A DNA stretch of 55,328 nt from CAYWNA01 sp964459305 (GTDB lineage: Bacteria; Planctomycetota; Planctomycetia; Pirellulales; Pirellulaceae): the NCBI GenBank assembly GCA_964459305.1, contig CAYWNA010000067.1, forward strand, positions 1-55,328, read 5' to 3'. Both the position numbers and the translations under genes were made by a program. The notes beneath the pieces were generated by a model. That model made no database searches, had not been told where the DNA came from, and worked only from the letters and a program-made list of their open reading frames with translations. The stretch's first letter is position 1; each line of letters opens with the position of its first letter. This document shows, in pieces, positions 33,081-42,463 of this stretch.

Positions 33081-33890
33081 GACTTTGTTCGACACTTATC
33101 GAGTGAATTGCTGACGTGTACCCCAAAAACGATCTTGGCTGTAACGCTTTGCAGGTTTCCGGACGATGGCCCGTCCATTACGATGGTAGCCTTGATTCGA
33201 ACGAAATGGGAGGAGGTAGACGATGGATCAATCACGTCATGCGGAATCGACAAGAAAGGCTGCAAAACCGGCCAAAATAGTGCTTGACCGCCGTGCCGAA
33301 TGACGACTAGAATGGTTGCCAAGGAACCTTCTGTTCCGCTGCGTTTTTTGGTGTGCTTTTCGTCTTTGTATGGAGGGCATATATGGAAAATCCATCGGAC
33401 GTGTTTCTATGAGGAGCTTGAACTCTTCTGGCTCCTCTCAAGTGAACCTTTTGTTGTAGTGTGGCAGGGACCGTTTGCCGCAACGAGACATCGCGTTTGC
33501 ACTGTAGGTTTCTGCCCTGCTTGGATGTGAGTTGTTCGTCCGCAGCTTTTCGACTTAGGCTTCATCCTGCGGTTACGGTAGCTCAGCATCGTGTTCGACG
33601 ACGCATAACGACTGCGATGCGAGATACGCCCACAATGGGCATTGCTTGACCGAGCCATAGGCGACTTGCGGGGCGAGCAATTCGGATTTCAAGGCGAGTT
33701 GTTCGGCCCTCGTCCTCTCTTTGTGGCGAGGGCCTTTTTCGTTTCTCGTAGTCCCGCTCCATTTACACCTGTATGTCCTGGGCGGCGACGAGCCTCAGCG
33801 ACTCTTCGATGCCGGTGGCGCAAGCATGGTGCTTTCAAGCGATCGGGAGGCTAGAATACGTCAGAATCGAAACCGAAGAAAGGACATACC
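33081..33890. other. gene-poor 800-base stretch with one terminator
   Basis: No open frame here has protein-like composition. The best, on the plus strand from 33300 to 33530, would give 76 residues with no motif or good ribosome site. The stretch ends with a strong plus-strand terminator at 33705-33739. Since no gene precedes that terminator, a non-coding RNA of a few hundred bases is possible. No 6S, SRP, RNase P or tmRNA signature was recognised. AAAGGACATACC before 33891 serves the next gene. Confidence 0.45.
33705..33739 (+). terminator. intrinsic terminator without an obvious upstream gene
   Basis: The stem GGCCCTCG (33705-33712) pairs perfectly with CGAGGGCC (33727-33734) around a 14-base loop and is followed directly by TTTTT. 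It has the classic form of a Rho-independent terminator on the plus strand. The transcript it would end has no recognisable coding sequence. Confidence 0.8.
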
Positions 33891-35138
33891 GTGAATGCTA
33901 CTGGAACCGGACGGTTGGCCCTGGCCGTCATCGCCGCCATCTGTTCGTCAACGGCATTCTGCGATGATTGGCCGTGCTGGAGAGGGCCAAAAGCAAACAG
34001 CTTGGCAGACGGCAGGAACCTCCCCGTCCGATGGAGCAAGAATCAGAACATCCACTGGTCGGTCAGCCTGCCAGGGTGGGGAACCAGTTCGCCGGTGGTG
34101 CGTGGCAACCGGGTGTTCGTGACCTCGGAAGTGGAAGAAGGTGCAAAGAAGTCTCTTCTGACCCTCTGCTTTGATCGAAAAAATGGCAAGGAGCTGTGGC
34201 GGCATGACTTTGGCTTCGGTGTCGACCAGCGCACCCACAAAAAGTCAAACCTCGCTGTGAATACTCCTGCCGTCACCGCCGATGCAGTCTACGTCGCCTT
34301 TGGCAATGCGGATATTGCCCGTTACTCCCACGATGGCGAACTGATCTGGGTTAGCCGTTACATTCCGATATTCGGCGATCCCAAGATGGCATGGGGATAC
34401 GGTTTGAGTCCTGTCGTGTTGGATGATGCCATCCTGTTTCCTTGGGACCATCACACGGGGCCGTGTTTCTTGATTGGGTTAGACAAGCAAACGGGCGAGA
34501 TTGCCTGGAAGAAGGACCGCCCAATCGGTACGGCCCATGCGACCCCGCTGCTGGTCGAGCACCACGGGCAAACCGATGTCCTCGTGCCGGGAAAGAACCG
34601 CCTCACTGCCTTCGATGTCAACACCCGCGCCGAGTTGTGGCAATACGGAGAGGGCGAGGGGCCGTTCAATGGCGAGATCATCGTCAGTCCGGTTTTTGGG
34701 GATGGCATGGTGTTCCTGCAATTGTGGCGGCAGAGCCAAATCCACGCCATTCGGCTGACCGGCGACGGAAAGCCACCGGAGCCTGTCTGGGTCAGCGACA
34801 AACCGGGGCCCCAGGAACCGTCGTTGCTTTACTACCGTGGGTTGCTTTACGCCCTCATGGACAACGGAGTGCTGACCTGTCTTGATGGGCAGACCGGCAA
34901 GGAGCATTACCGGGAACGCCTGGGTGGCGACTGCAATTCAAGTCCGATTGCCAGCGACGGACGCATCTACGTAAGCAATAACAACGGGACAACATTCGTG
35001 GTACAGGCCGGGAAAAAACTCGACATATTGTCCACGAACGAGTTAGGCCAGAGAATCACAGCCTCACCGGCAATTTCAGGCAACGATTTGATCTACCGAA
35101 CAGACTCGCACCTGTATTGCATCGGCCAAAACCGCTGA
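33891..35138 (+). CDS. secreted PQQ-like beta-propeller protein
   Basis: The 415-residue protein has a signal peptide (residues about 1-24) and WPCWRGPKANSLADG, the start shared by many planctomycete proteins of this type. Repeated propeller blades follow, with motifs such as CFDRKNGKELWRHDFG, GLDKQTGEIAWKKDRP and AFDVNTRAELWQYGEG. These proteins resemble BamB and PQQ dehydrogenases in fold but lack clear catalytic residues. They are probably binding or scaffold proteins in the periplasm. The start is GTG behind AAGGA. Confidence 0.88.
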   Translation: MNATGTGRLALAVIAAICSSTAFCDDWPCWRGPKANSLADGRNLPVRWSKNQNIHWSVSLPGWGTSSPVVRGNRVFVTSEVEEGAKKSLLTLCFDRKNGKELWRHDFGFGVDQRTHKKSNLAVNTPAVTADAVYVAFGNADIARYSHDGELIWVSRYIPIFGDPKMAWGYGLSPVVLDDAILFPWDHHTGPCFLIGLDKQTGEIAWKKDRPIGTAHATPLLVEHHGQTDVLVPGKNRLTAFDVNTRAELWQYGEGEGPFNGEIIVSPVFGDGMVFLQLWRQSQIHAIRLTGDGKPPEPVWVSDKPGPQEPSLLYYRGLLYALMDNGVLTCLDGQTGKEHYRERLGGDCNSSPIASDGRIYVSNNNGTTFVVQAGKKLDILSTNELGQRITASPAISGNDLIYRTDSHLYCIGQNR

Positions 35139-35210
35139 CCCTATGTTGACCGAGCGGTTTGCCTACGACATTGACTGCGAGGCTGCAAACCACGTATCGA
35201 GAACCGGGTA

Positions 35211-35645
35211 ATGAAACAAGTGCTTTTCCTGTGCAGTGCCAATTTCTATCGGAGTCGGTTCGCAGAGCACGTCTTCAATTGGCTGGCTCCTCAGCAAAGT
35301 CTCCCTTGGAGAGCCGATTCGCGTGGACTGGACCTGGCCCGTTGGGGAGATCTTGGTTCTATCTCGCCTTATGCGGTCGAGGCACTCGAAGAACGTGAAA
35401 TCCCGATCAACGGCAATCCCCGACGTCCCCAACAGCTTGCGTTGGTGGATCTTACCGAGTCCGATTTGGTCATCGGTGTCAAGGAGTCCGAGCACCGACC
35501 GTTGATGGCCCACCTGTTCCCAAAGTGGGAAGATGCCGTGGAATACTGGCACGTCCACGACCTCGACTGTGCAGAGCCCGTAGATGCGCTGCCGGTTTTG
35601 GAGAACCACGTTCGGGACCTGGTGGATCGACTGGCGATAACCTGA
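35211..35645 (+). CDS. low-molecular-weight protein-tyrosine-phosphatase-like protein
   Basis: This 144-residue cytoplasmic protein begins with VLFLCSANFYRSRFAEHVF. It contains the CX5R(S) phosphate loop (Cys8, Arg14) of low-molecular-weight phosphatases and arsenate reductases. The usual late Asp-Pro-Tyr acid motif is not present; HVHDLDCAEP near residues 113-122 may replace it. Substrate and activity are uncertain. It follows the propeller gene after 72 bases and may share its transcript. Confidence 0.8.
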   Translation: MKQVLFLCSANFYRSRFAEHVFNWLAPQQSLPWRADSRGLDLARWGDLGSISPYAVEALEEREIPINGNPRRPQQLALVDLTESDLVIGVKESEHRPLMAHLFPKWEDAVEYWHVHDLDCAEPVDALPVLENHVRDLVDRLAIT

Positions 35646-35679
35646 CTCGCTGCAGAAATAACACCAGTGTTTGTCCGTC

Positions 35680-35746
35680 GTAGCCGAACTCGCCCGAGTT
35701 TGGGATATTCCACTCCAAACGGCCCAAAACCCGGCGACTTCGGCTA
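35680..35746. repeat. GTAGCCGAA inverted repeat, copy 2
   Basis: Arms beginning GTAGCCGAACTCGCC (35680) and ending GGCGACTTCGGCTAC (35746) enclose a centre that resembles copy 1 at 22686-22753. About 30 bases of left flank also match loosely, so the element may be close to 100 bases. It lies in the gap between the phosphatase-like gene and the next secreted protein. Confidence 0.7.
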
Positions 35747-35806
35747 CCATGAATTCTGGACCTGTTTCTGGTGCGATCCTAAACGAAAAAACCAAGGAGA
35801 ATGATC

Positions 35807-37540
35807 ATGACATTGTGGAAATGCGTGCTCGCCGTTGCTGTGTCTGTCGCTGGACTGGCGAACGCTGACGAGCTGACTTACAGGGATCGCCTGATCGGTC
35901 GATTGGCGGAGAATGTGCCGGGGATTCTCAAGACCTTTGATGCGGAGAGCGGGCGTTTTGGATCGGGAATCTGGATTTGCCGCGATCAGCATCCCATGTA
36001 TCCATTGGCCGTCGCCTATGCCACGCAGGCGGATGGTAACCGATACTACAAGGACCCGGAATTGCTTGGGGTCATCGTCAAATCCGGTGATCCGCTGATC
36101 GAGAAGATGGACGAACGAGGACGGTGGATCTTCGAGAAGAAGGACGGCAGCACCTGGGGCATGATCTGGATGCCTTGGACTTATTCCCGATGGATTCGGA
36201 CGTTCGCACTGGTGCGCGACGACATGCCAACAGAAGACCGACGACGGTGGGAGGAGGCACTGACACTTGGCTACACCGGGATCAGCAAACACTGTTTAGG
36301 CCACGTGCACAACATCCCGGCCCATCACGCAATGGGCCTCTACGCGGCCGGCAAGACGTTCGACCGTCCCGAGTGGTGCAAGCAAGCGGCCGATTTCCTG
36401 ATAGAGGTCGCCGCCCACCAGTCGGAGGCTGGCTATTGGTCCGAGGGCATAGGACCGGTCGTGCTATACAACTTCGTCTACGTGGATGCCTTGGGCACGT
36501 ACTACACCATGTCGAAGGACAACCGAGTGGTGCCGGCGCTGGAGAAAGCGGCCGCATTCCACCGACACTTCACGTACCCCAGCGGCCAAAACGTCGAAAC
36601 CGTGGACGGGCGAAACCCATTCCGCGCGAGTATTGCCGCGGGAAACGTTGGGTTTACGTTCTCACCAGCCGGCCGCGCGTACCTTCAGAATCAGTGGTCC
36701 CGTCTAGGCATAAACAGTCTCGACGCGGACCTGATTGCATCGCTGATACTCTACGGCGAAGAAGGTTCGGTAGACGAACCGCCGGCTGGCGAGGCCAAAC
36801 AGGTCTTCACTCTGACCGAAGGCGAGGCCGACCGGGCGGCCACGTTGCGTCATGGCCCATGGTTCGTTTGCGCTTCTGCCTATAGCGCGCCGGTCCCCAA
36901 ATCGCGATGGATACAGGACCGCCAGAATCTGGTTAGCATCTACCACGAGAAGACTGGCTTGATCCTCGGCGGTGGCAACACCAAGCTGCAGCCGGCGTGG
37001 AGCAACTTCACCGTGGGCGACACGAGCTTGCTCGCGCATACGCCCGGCGATTCCAGCCCCGACTTCCAGCCGAAAGGCGACCTTTATCACGTGCCTTGCA
37101 GTGCGGCGCTGGTGCTTGAGCCGACATTCGGACTGGACCTGACATACTGTCGGGAAACCTGCCGCATTCGCATACAGCCGAAAGATGCCCAAACGCTGAA
37201 ATACCAAATTGAAACCAACGGCGAGTCGGGCTTACCCGTTGCGGCACACCTGACGTTGATCCCGCACATCAACCAAACGCTGGAAACGGGCACCGGCCAA
37301 GAGATCACGATCGGCGAGACAGCGGTTTCGCTTTCGCCTGACAAGATAGGCGGCCAAGTGACGTACGCCGGTTACCGTCTGCATTTGCCATCGACGGCCA
37401 GTCTGCACTGGCCGATGTTACCACACAATCCTTACCGCAAGGACGGCCGCGCGGCTTCCGAAGAGGGCCGAATCGAGATTCGGATTCCCTTTGACGAAAC
37501 ACACCGCCAGCACGAGATCACGCTAGAGGTCCCTGAGTGA
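35807..37540 (+). CDS. secreted protein with an (alpha/alpha)-toroid-like domain, possibly polysaccharide-acting
   Basis: The product is about 577 residues with a signal peptide ending near GLANA. The first two-thirds are helical with WIFEKKDGSTWGMIWMPWTY, HVHNIPAHHAMGLYAAGK and YWSEGIGPVVLYNFVYVDAL. The last third is beta-rich. This resembles the toroid plus beta-sandwich plan of heparinase-type lyases, but I cannot place it in a named family. ATG at 35807 fits the AAGGAG better than the ATG six bases before. Its end overlaps the convergent hydrolase gene by 18 bases. Confidence 0.7.
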   Translation: MTLWKCVLAVAVSVAGLANADELTYRDRLIGRLAENVPGILKTFDAESGRFGSGIWICRDQHPMYPLAVAYATQADGNRYYKDPELLGVIVKSGDPLIEKMDERGRWIFEKKDGSTWGMIWMPWTYSRWIRTFALVRDDMPTEDRRRWEEALTLGYTGISKHCLGHVHNIPAHHAMGLYAAGKTFDRPEWCKQAADFLIEVAAHQSEAGYWSEGIGPVVLYNFVYVDALGTYYTMSKDNRVVPALEKAAAFHRHFTYPSGQNVETVDGRNPFRASIAAGNVGFTFSPAGRAYLQNQWSRLGINSLDADLIASLILYGEEGSVDEPPAGEAKQVFTLTEGEADRAATLRHGPWFVCASAYSAPVPKSRWIQDRQNLVSIYHEKTGLILGGGNTKLQPAWSNFTVGDTSLLAHTPGDSSPDFQPKGDLYHVPCSAALVLEPTFGLDLTYCRETCRIRIQPKDAQTLKYQIETNGESGLPVAAHLTLIPHINQTLETGTGQEITIGETAVSLSPDKIGGQVTYAGYRLHLPSTASLHWPMLPHNPYRKDGRAASEEGRIEIRIPFDETHRQHEITLEVPE

Positions 37541-38488
37541 CCGCCCTGTGCGCAAGGCGTCGAGGAATTCCCCGATCGCCTGATGCAACTCCGGTTCGGC
37601 GACGAACACCACGTCGTTGTGATCCGCGTTGGGAAGTTCCACAAACCGTTTGTCAATTCCCGTCGCGGATTCATCGGGAGCTTCCGCAAAGAGCTTCCGG
37701 CCAAGCTCGATGGGGACGATCGAATCGCGTACTCCGTGGATGTGCAGAATCGGACAGGTAACGGCCGGAATTCGCTTCGTGGAAGGAAACCGGTCGACCA
37801 TGGCCAGACGGACGGGCAGCCAGGGGTAGTGGTAGGCGCCGGCGTCTACCAATGACGAGAAGGTCGAACGAAGAACGAGTCCACCGGGTGGCGTGCCGGA
37901 TTCGGATAACTCCGATGCCAACCGAACCGCTACTCCTCCACCCAGCGATTCGCCGTATAGGATGATTCGGCCTGGGGCCACGTTTCGCTCTTCCGTTGCA
38001 TATCGCCACACAGCCCGGGCGTCCGCGGCCAGTGACTCTTCGCTGGGCGAGCCCCCGTTGTCGCCGTAACCGCGGTAGTCGACGATGAAGACGTCGCATC
38101 CCAGCCGGGCGAGCAGTCCGAGTTCGTCGGTTCGATATCGCCGATTGCCTCCGTTGCCGGAGAAATACAACGTCAAAGGCCGATCCAACGCCAATTGGCG
38201 GTCGCACTCGTCACGATCCGATGCAACGTGCCCGTTGGGCAACACGTGCCAGCCACGCAGTTCCAGACCATCGTCCGCTTGCGGCGTGATCGTGTGCACT
38301 TGTCCCATCGGCAACTCGGCGTCCTGCGGATCGATGTGCGCCGCACGGGACGGAAGGTAGATTAGCCATCGTTGTAGCAATGCGAACATGAGAATACACA
38401 GAAAATAGGTGATCAGAATCAACAGGAAGATTCGCCCAAGTCGTCGCTTCCAGTTCATACGGCCCGGCGATGGAGCATGAGTACTCAA
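37523..38488 (-). CDS. membrane-anchored alpha/beta hydrolase
   Basis: The 321-residue protein has one N-terminal membrane helix (about residues 17-40), then an alpha/beta-hydrolase fold. The nucleophile is the serine of LYGESLGGGVA; HIHGVRDSIVP provides the acid and NADHNDV the histidine. The oxyanion region reads YFSGNGGNRR. This is the usual layout of planctomycete and cyanobacterial membrane hydrolases related to Bem46. The start is TTG, supported by AGGAG nine bases upstream; an ATG ten codons later has no ribosome site. Confidence 0.87.
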   Translation of the reverse strand: MSTHAPSPGRMNWKRRLGRIFLLILITYFLCILMFALLQRWLIYLPSRAAHIDPQDAELPMGQVHTITPQADDGLELRGWHVLPNGHVASDRDECDRQLALDRPLTLYFSGNGGNRRYRTDELGLLARLGCDVFIVDYRGYGDNGGSPSEESLAADARAVWRYATEERNVAPGRIILYGESLGGGVAVRLASELSESGTPPGGLVLRSTFSSLVDAGAYHYPWLPVRLAMVDRFPSTKRIPAVTCPILHIHGVRDSIVPIELGRKLFAEAPDESATGIDKRFVELPNADHNDVVFVAEPELHQAIGEFLDALRTGRSLRDL

Positions 38489-38699
38489 GTTTATCGACTC
38501 CTGACACCAAAATCGATGGAAGATACTCCCTGACCCTCATCGGGCGAAATCGCAGGCACTGAAGCATACCACCAACGAGTTCCGCGGACAAACAAAAACT
38601 CCAAACGGCTGTTGTCACCGTGGCAATACCGGTTACGCTTGACGAAGGTTTTGGTCCACGGCGAGATCACGGGGCGCACTTAAGGGGGAGGCAAGACAG

Positions 38700-40973
38700 A
38701 TGAGACAGTTCATGAGTCTCTGGGCATTACTCACATTGAACATTGGCGCGATCGCCGAAGACGGTGTGTTTGTTGCACAGGACGGCGTCAGCGAATACGT
38801 GATTTGCGTTCCCGCCGGCGCGACACATGTTGAGCAGACGGCTGCCAAGGAATTGCAGGATCATCTTCAGAAGGTCACCGGCGCGAAACTGGAAATTCGG
38901 CCGGAGGCGAAGGTGGGCGCCGAGGCGAAGCAAATCGTCGTTGGCCAGTCGGAGCGGATGGAGTCGTTGGTGCCGCAGGTTGACGTGGGGAAACTGGGCC
39001 ACGACGGAGTCGTCATTAAGACCATCGGGCAAAACATCGTTCTCGTTGGCTGTCCGCCGCGAGGGACGCTTTACGCTGTCTACACTTTTCTCGAAGACGT
39101 TGTCGGGTGCCGTTGGTGGACATCCACCGAACCGCTCATACCACAGAAGCCAACCTTGAAGATCCCCAAGCTGGATATTGAGTACGCTCCCAAACTCGAA
39201 TCTCGCGAGGCTTTCTACCGCGATGCGTTCAACGCAGTGTTTGCCGCACGACTCAAGCTGAACGGTCATCATCACCGCATCCCGCCCGAATATGGCGGGC
39301 ATTCTTGGTTCAGCGGTTTTGTACACACGTTTTTCCCTTTGATACCGCCGGGCAAGTATTTTGCCGAACATCCCGATTGGTACAGCGAGATCAATGGGAA
39401 ACGCGTGGCCGAGCGGTCGCAACTCTGCCTGACCAACGAAGAAATGCGGCAGGAGCTTGTGCGCAACGCGCTGGCTCGACTGCAAAAAGATCCGCAAGCC
39501 AGGTTCATTTCCATCAGCCAGAACGATTGGCACGGCCGATGCCAGTGCGAACGATGTCTGGCGGTGGAAAAGGAAGAAGGTTCGCCGTCGGGGCCGTTGC
39601 TCCGATTTGTCAACGCCGTGGCCGAGGACATCGAGAAAGACTTCCCCGACGTGATGATCGAAACGCTCGCATACCAGTACACGCGGACGCCGCCGCTGAA
39701 GGTCAAACCGCGTCACAATGTTGTGATCCGTTTGTGTTCGATCGAGTGCTCCTTCGTCCAACCGCTGGCCGATGGCGAGCAAAACGACAAGTTCCGCAGT
39801 GATATCGAAGGTTGGAGCAGCATTGCACCACACTTGTTTGTTTGGAATTACGTCACCAACTTCAGCAACTACATTCTGCCCCACGCAAACATGCGGGTGC
39901 TCGCGCCAAACCTTCGGTTCTTTGTCGACAACCATGTGATTGGGCTGTTCGAACAGGGCGACTCCACGTGTTCGATCGGCGATTTCGTTCGCCTTCGCGC
40001 GTGGCTGCTGGCGCACTTGATGTGGAACCCCGATCTGAACGAAGATGCCTTGAAACAGGAATTCATGGAAGGCTACTACGGTGCGGCCGCCCCGCACTTG
40101 ACGGCCTACTTGGACTTGGTGCACGACGCGGCCGAGCGGTCTGGCGTGTACTTGCGGTGTTTCATGAACGACACGGCCGGCTGGCTGACGCTGGACGATT
40201 TGAATCAGGCGATGCGACTGTTCGAGAAAGCGGCCCAAGCGGTCGCAGACGATCCCGTGTTGTCGGATCGCGTCCGCCGCGAACGCATGCCGCTGGACCA
40301 CGTATGGTTGAAGCGCTACTACGCGTTGAAGCTATCCGCCCGGTTGAAGGGAAGCGAGTTTCTCGGGCCGAAGGATCCCGCGGCTGCTTGCGAGGAGTTC
40401 ATTCGCCTGGCCAACCAGTTCGACGCAGGCAGTTACCGTGAACGCCACCAGTTCAAGGAGTATGAGGAAATGCTGCGGCGTCGTTTCCGCCCGTCCGGTC
40501 CGCCGCCGGCAGAGTGCCAGGGACTCGCCGAAGACGATTGGATCGACTTCCAGGACAACCAGTTCGGCCTATCCCGCCGGAACGAATGGTCCGATTTCAC
40601 CGACGACTCGAACGCCTCTGATGGCAAAGCCGCTCGCATGCCCGGCGATCACTATGAATGGGCGGTGCAATGTCGTTTGACGGATGACATCCGGCGGGGT
40701 AACCCTTGGCACTGCTATGTGGTAGCTCGATGCGAAGCCAAGGCCACGGGCGGCACTGCCATGACAATGGGCATCTACGATAGCCACGCCAAGAAAAGTA
40801 TGAGCCACCGACGGATTTCTGTCGAAGAGTCGGCTGGCGAGACCTACAACGTTTTTGATTTGGGATCGCACGAATTCGACGGCGGGAAGTACATCTGGAT
40901 CGCTCCGCCCAAACGCCCCGGCGAGGTGACCGCCGTGTACGTCGACCGGATCTTCTTGATTAGGGAGAAGTAG
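38700..40973 (+). CDS. secreted DUF4838 protein
   Basis: The 757-residue exported protein has a signal peptide (about residues 1-20). An N-terminal alpha-glucuronidase-like domain follows (TAAKELQDHLQKVTGAKL, then LVGCPPRGTLYAVYTFLEDV). The DUF4838 domain comes next, with the marks WWTSTEP, FISISQNDWHGRCQCERC and WNPDLNEDALKQEF. A C-terminal beta-sandwich of about 130 residues may bind carbohydrate. DUF4838 proteins are distant glycoside-hydrolase relatives with unproven substrates. GGGAGG precedes the ATG. Confidence 0.92.
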   Translation: MRQFMSLWALLTLNIGAIAEDGVFVAQDGVSEYVICVPAGATHVEQTAAKELQDHLQKVTGAKLEIRPEAKVGAEAKQIVVGQSERMESLVPQVDVGKLGHDGVVIKTIGQNIVLVGCPPRGTLYAVYTFLEDVVGCRWWTSTEPLIPQKPTLKIPKLDIEYAPKLESREAFYRDAFNAVFAARLKLNGHHHRIPPEYGGHSWFSGFVHTFFPLIPPGKYFAEHPDWYSEINGKRVAERSQLCLTNEEMRQELVRNALARLQKDPQARFISISQNDWHGRCQCERCLAVEKEEGSPSGPLLRFVNAVAEDIEKDFPDVMIETLAYQYTRTPPLKVKPRHNVVIRLCSIECSFVQPLADGEQNDKFRSDIEGWSSIAPHLFVWNYVTNFSNYILPHANMRVLAPNLRFFVDNHVIGLFEQGDSTCSIGDFVRLRAWLLAHLMWNPDLNEDALKQEFMEGYYGAAAPHLTAYLDLVHDAAERSGVYLRCFMNDTAGWLTLDDLNQAMRLFEKAAQAVADDPVLSDRVRRERMPLDHVWLKRYYALKLSARLKGSEFLGPKDPAAACEEFIRLANQFDAGSYRERHQFKEYEEMLRRRFRPSGPPPAECQGLAEDDWIDFQDNQFGLSRRNEWSDFTDDSNASDGKAARMPGDHYEWAVQCRLTDDIRRGNPWHCYVVARCEAKATGGTAMTMGIYDSHAKKSMSHRRISVEESAGETYNVFDLGSHEFDGGKYIWIAPPKRPGEVTAVYVDRIFLIREK

Positions 40974-41046
40974 CGCGGCAGACCCACGAGCCGACGCATA
41001 GCTGGGATGGCTGCCATGGTTGCGCTAGCGGTCTGTTGAGTTAGTC

Positions 41047-41138
41047 GTGGGACAGGCTTCCAGCCTGTCAATTGGGCGACTTGAGTGCACTTGGCAATTG
41101 AAGTTGTGGGATCCTGACAGGCTGGAAGCCTATCCCAC
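41047..41138. repeat. GTGGGATAGG-type inverted repeat, diverged copy
   Basis: Inner arms 41047-41070 and 41115-41138 match those of the elements at 6161 and 43657 with one substitution (GACAGG for GATAGG). The centre is 44 bases and unrelated, and the outer arms are missing. It lies in the 350-base gap between the DUF4838 and ThuA genes; the rest of that gap shows no gene. Confidence 0.8.
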
Positions 41139-41325
41139 GCTCGTTTCCCGATTAAATCAACGGCCCGCTAGGGGCCGGGTATTGACCCGGCCCCGCGAGA
41201 TATTCGAGGACTCTTGAGCGAGTGCTTGTTACTGGCGAGCTTGAAATACTTGCGGCCTGGGGTATAACGAGGCGCACATGTAGTTGTTTCCGATTTGTTA
41301 ATTCTGTTGCGGGAGGAAAGAAGCG

Positions 41326-42207
41326 ATGTTTTTCAGACACTGGGTGACCGCATTGGGGCTTTGGACTATTTTGATCGCAGTCGCTGTGGCGAATCCGCCA
41401 TACAAGGCTTTGATTGTCGATGGCCAAAACGGCCACGACTGGAAAAGTACCACACCGGTCCTGAAGCAACTGTTGGAGGAAACCGGTCTGTTCGCAGTGG
41501 ACGTGGCCACCTCGCCGCCGAGGCGTCAAGACATGAGCGGCTTCAAACCGGATTTCGCCGCCTACAACGTTGTCGTCAGCAACTACCAAGGCGACGAGTG
41601 GCCGGAGGAGACCAAGAAGGCATTCGTTGAGTATGTCAAAGGCGGCGGCGGAGTCGTGATCTACCATTTTGCCACTGCCGCGTTTCCCAAATGGAAGGAA
41701 TACAACGAGATCACCGGCCTCGGCGGCTGGGGCCGCCGGAATCCGGAGTGGGGCCCCTATATTCGATGGCGGGATGGCAAGGTAGTTCGCGACCCGGCAC
41801 CCGATAGCAAGCGGACTGGTGGACACGGCCCCTCGCAGCCCTTCCAAGTGATCGTACGTAACCCCGACCATCCGATCACAACGGGGCTACCCACCAAGAT
41901 GATGCACGTGAAGGATGAACTCTACGGCTGGCTCCGCGGGCCGGCAAAGAACCTGACCGTGCTGGCCACTGCTTTCGCCCCCAAGGATCTGGGCGGTTCC
42001 GACGAGCACGAACCTCTGTTGTTTACCGTCAAGTATGGGGACGGGCGCGTGTTTCAGAATGCTTTGGGGCACACTCCCGAACAGTTGAAAAGTGTCGCCT
42101 TTATTGTGACCTTTCAACGCGGCGCGGAATGGGCCGCTTGCGGCAAGGTGACCCAGAAGTTGCCTGACGATTTGCCGTGTGCCGACGAAGCCAGCGTGCG
42201 CGAGTAG
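41326..42207 (+). CDS. secreted ThuA-domain protein
   Basis: The 293-residue protein has a signal peptide (about residues 1-22) and a ThuA fold of the class-I glutamine-amidotransferase superfamily. It begins KALIVDGQNGHDWKSTTPVL and has VEYVKGGGGVVIYHFATAAF and FQNALGHTPEQLKS. Family members occur with sugar dehydrogenases in planctomycetes. The catalytic cysteine of amidotransferases is absent. GGGAGGAAAG precedes the ATG. It is followed by the TIM-barrel isomerase gene after 250 bases. Confidence 0.92.
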   Translation: MFFRHWVTALGLWTILIAVAVANPPYKALIVDGQNGHDWKSTTPVLKQLLEETGLFAVDVATSPPRRQDMSGFKPDFAAYNVVVSNYQGDEWPEETKKAFVEYVKGGGGVVIYHFATAAFPKWKEYNEITGLGGWGRRNPEWGPYIRWRDGKVVRDPAPDSKRTGGHGPSQPFQVIVRNPDHPITTGLPTKMMHVKDELYGWLRGPAKNLTVLATAFAPKDLGGSDEHEPLLFTVKYGDGRVFQNALGHTPEQLKSVAFIVTFQRGAEWAACGKVTQKLPDDLPCADEASVRE

Positions 42208-42283
42208 CCGTGGTGGCATTCGGCGGGTACCGGCATCCCGTGTTGTTATACCACCCGCGGCCAGGATTGACACATTTCCGCAT

Positions 42284-42347
42284 GTAGCCGAAGTCGCCAG
42301 ACTTTGGTCTGCGTAGGAAGAAACCAAACTCTGGCGAGTTCGGCTAC
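42284..42347. repeat. GTAGCCGAA inverted repeat, copy 3
   Basis: Arms beginning GTAGCCGAAGTCGCCAGA and ending TCTGGCGAGTTCGGCTAC pair with one or two mismatches. The centre is unlike those of copies 1 and 2. It lies in the gap between the ThuA and isomerase genes. Confidence 0.8.
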
Positions 42348-42463
42348 GGGTCAGACCTGCCCGCGGATGGTATACGTCGAAAGCCAAACGCCGCTGGCGT
42401 GAGGCCGGTGGCATGTAGGCGGATCTGGTCCCCTCAGCGCAGATAAGCAAGAAGGAGATGAAG

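Noticed and set aside
33577..33586. GGTAGCTCAG, a tRNA D-arm-like string
   Set aside because: No matching GAGC arm, anticodon stem or T-arm follows at tRNA distances.
38727..40301. 524-residue open frame opposite the DUF4838 gene
   Set aside because: The DUF4838 gene has signal peptide, motifs and ribosome site; the antisense frame has none.
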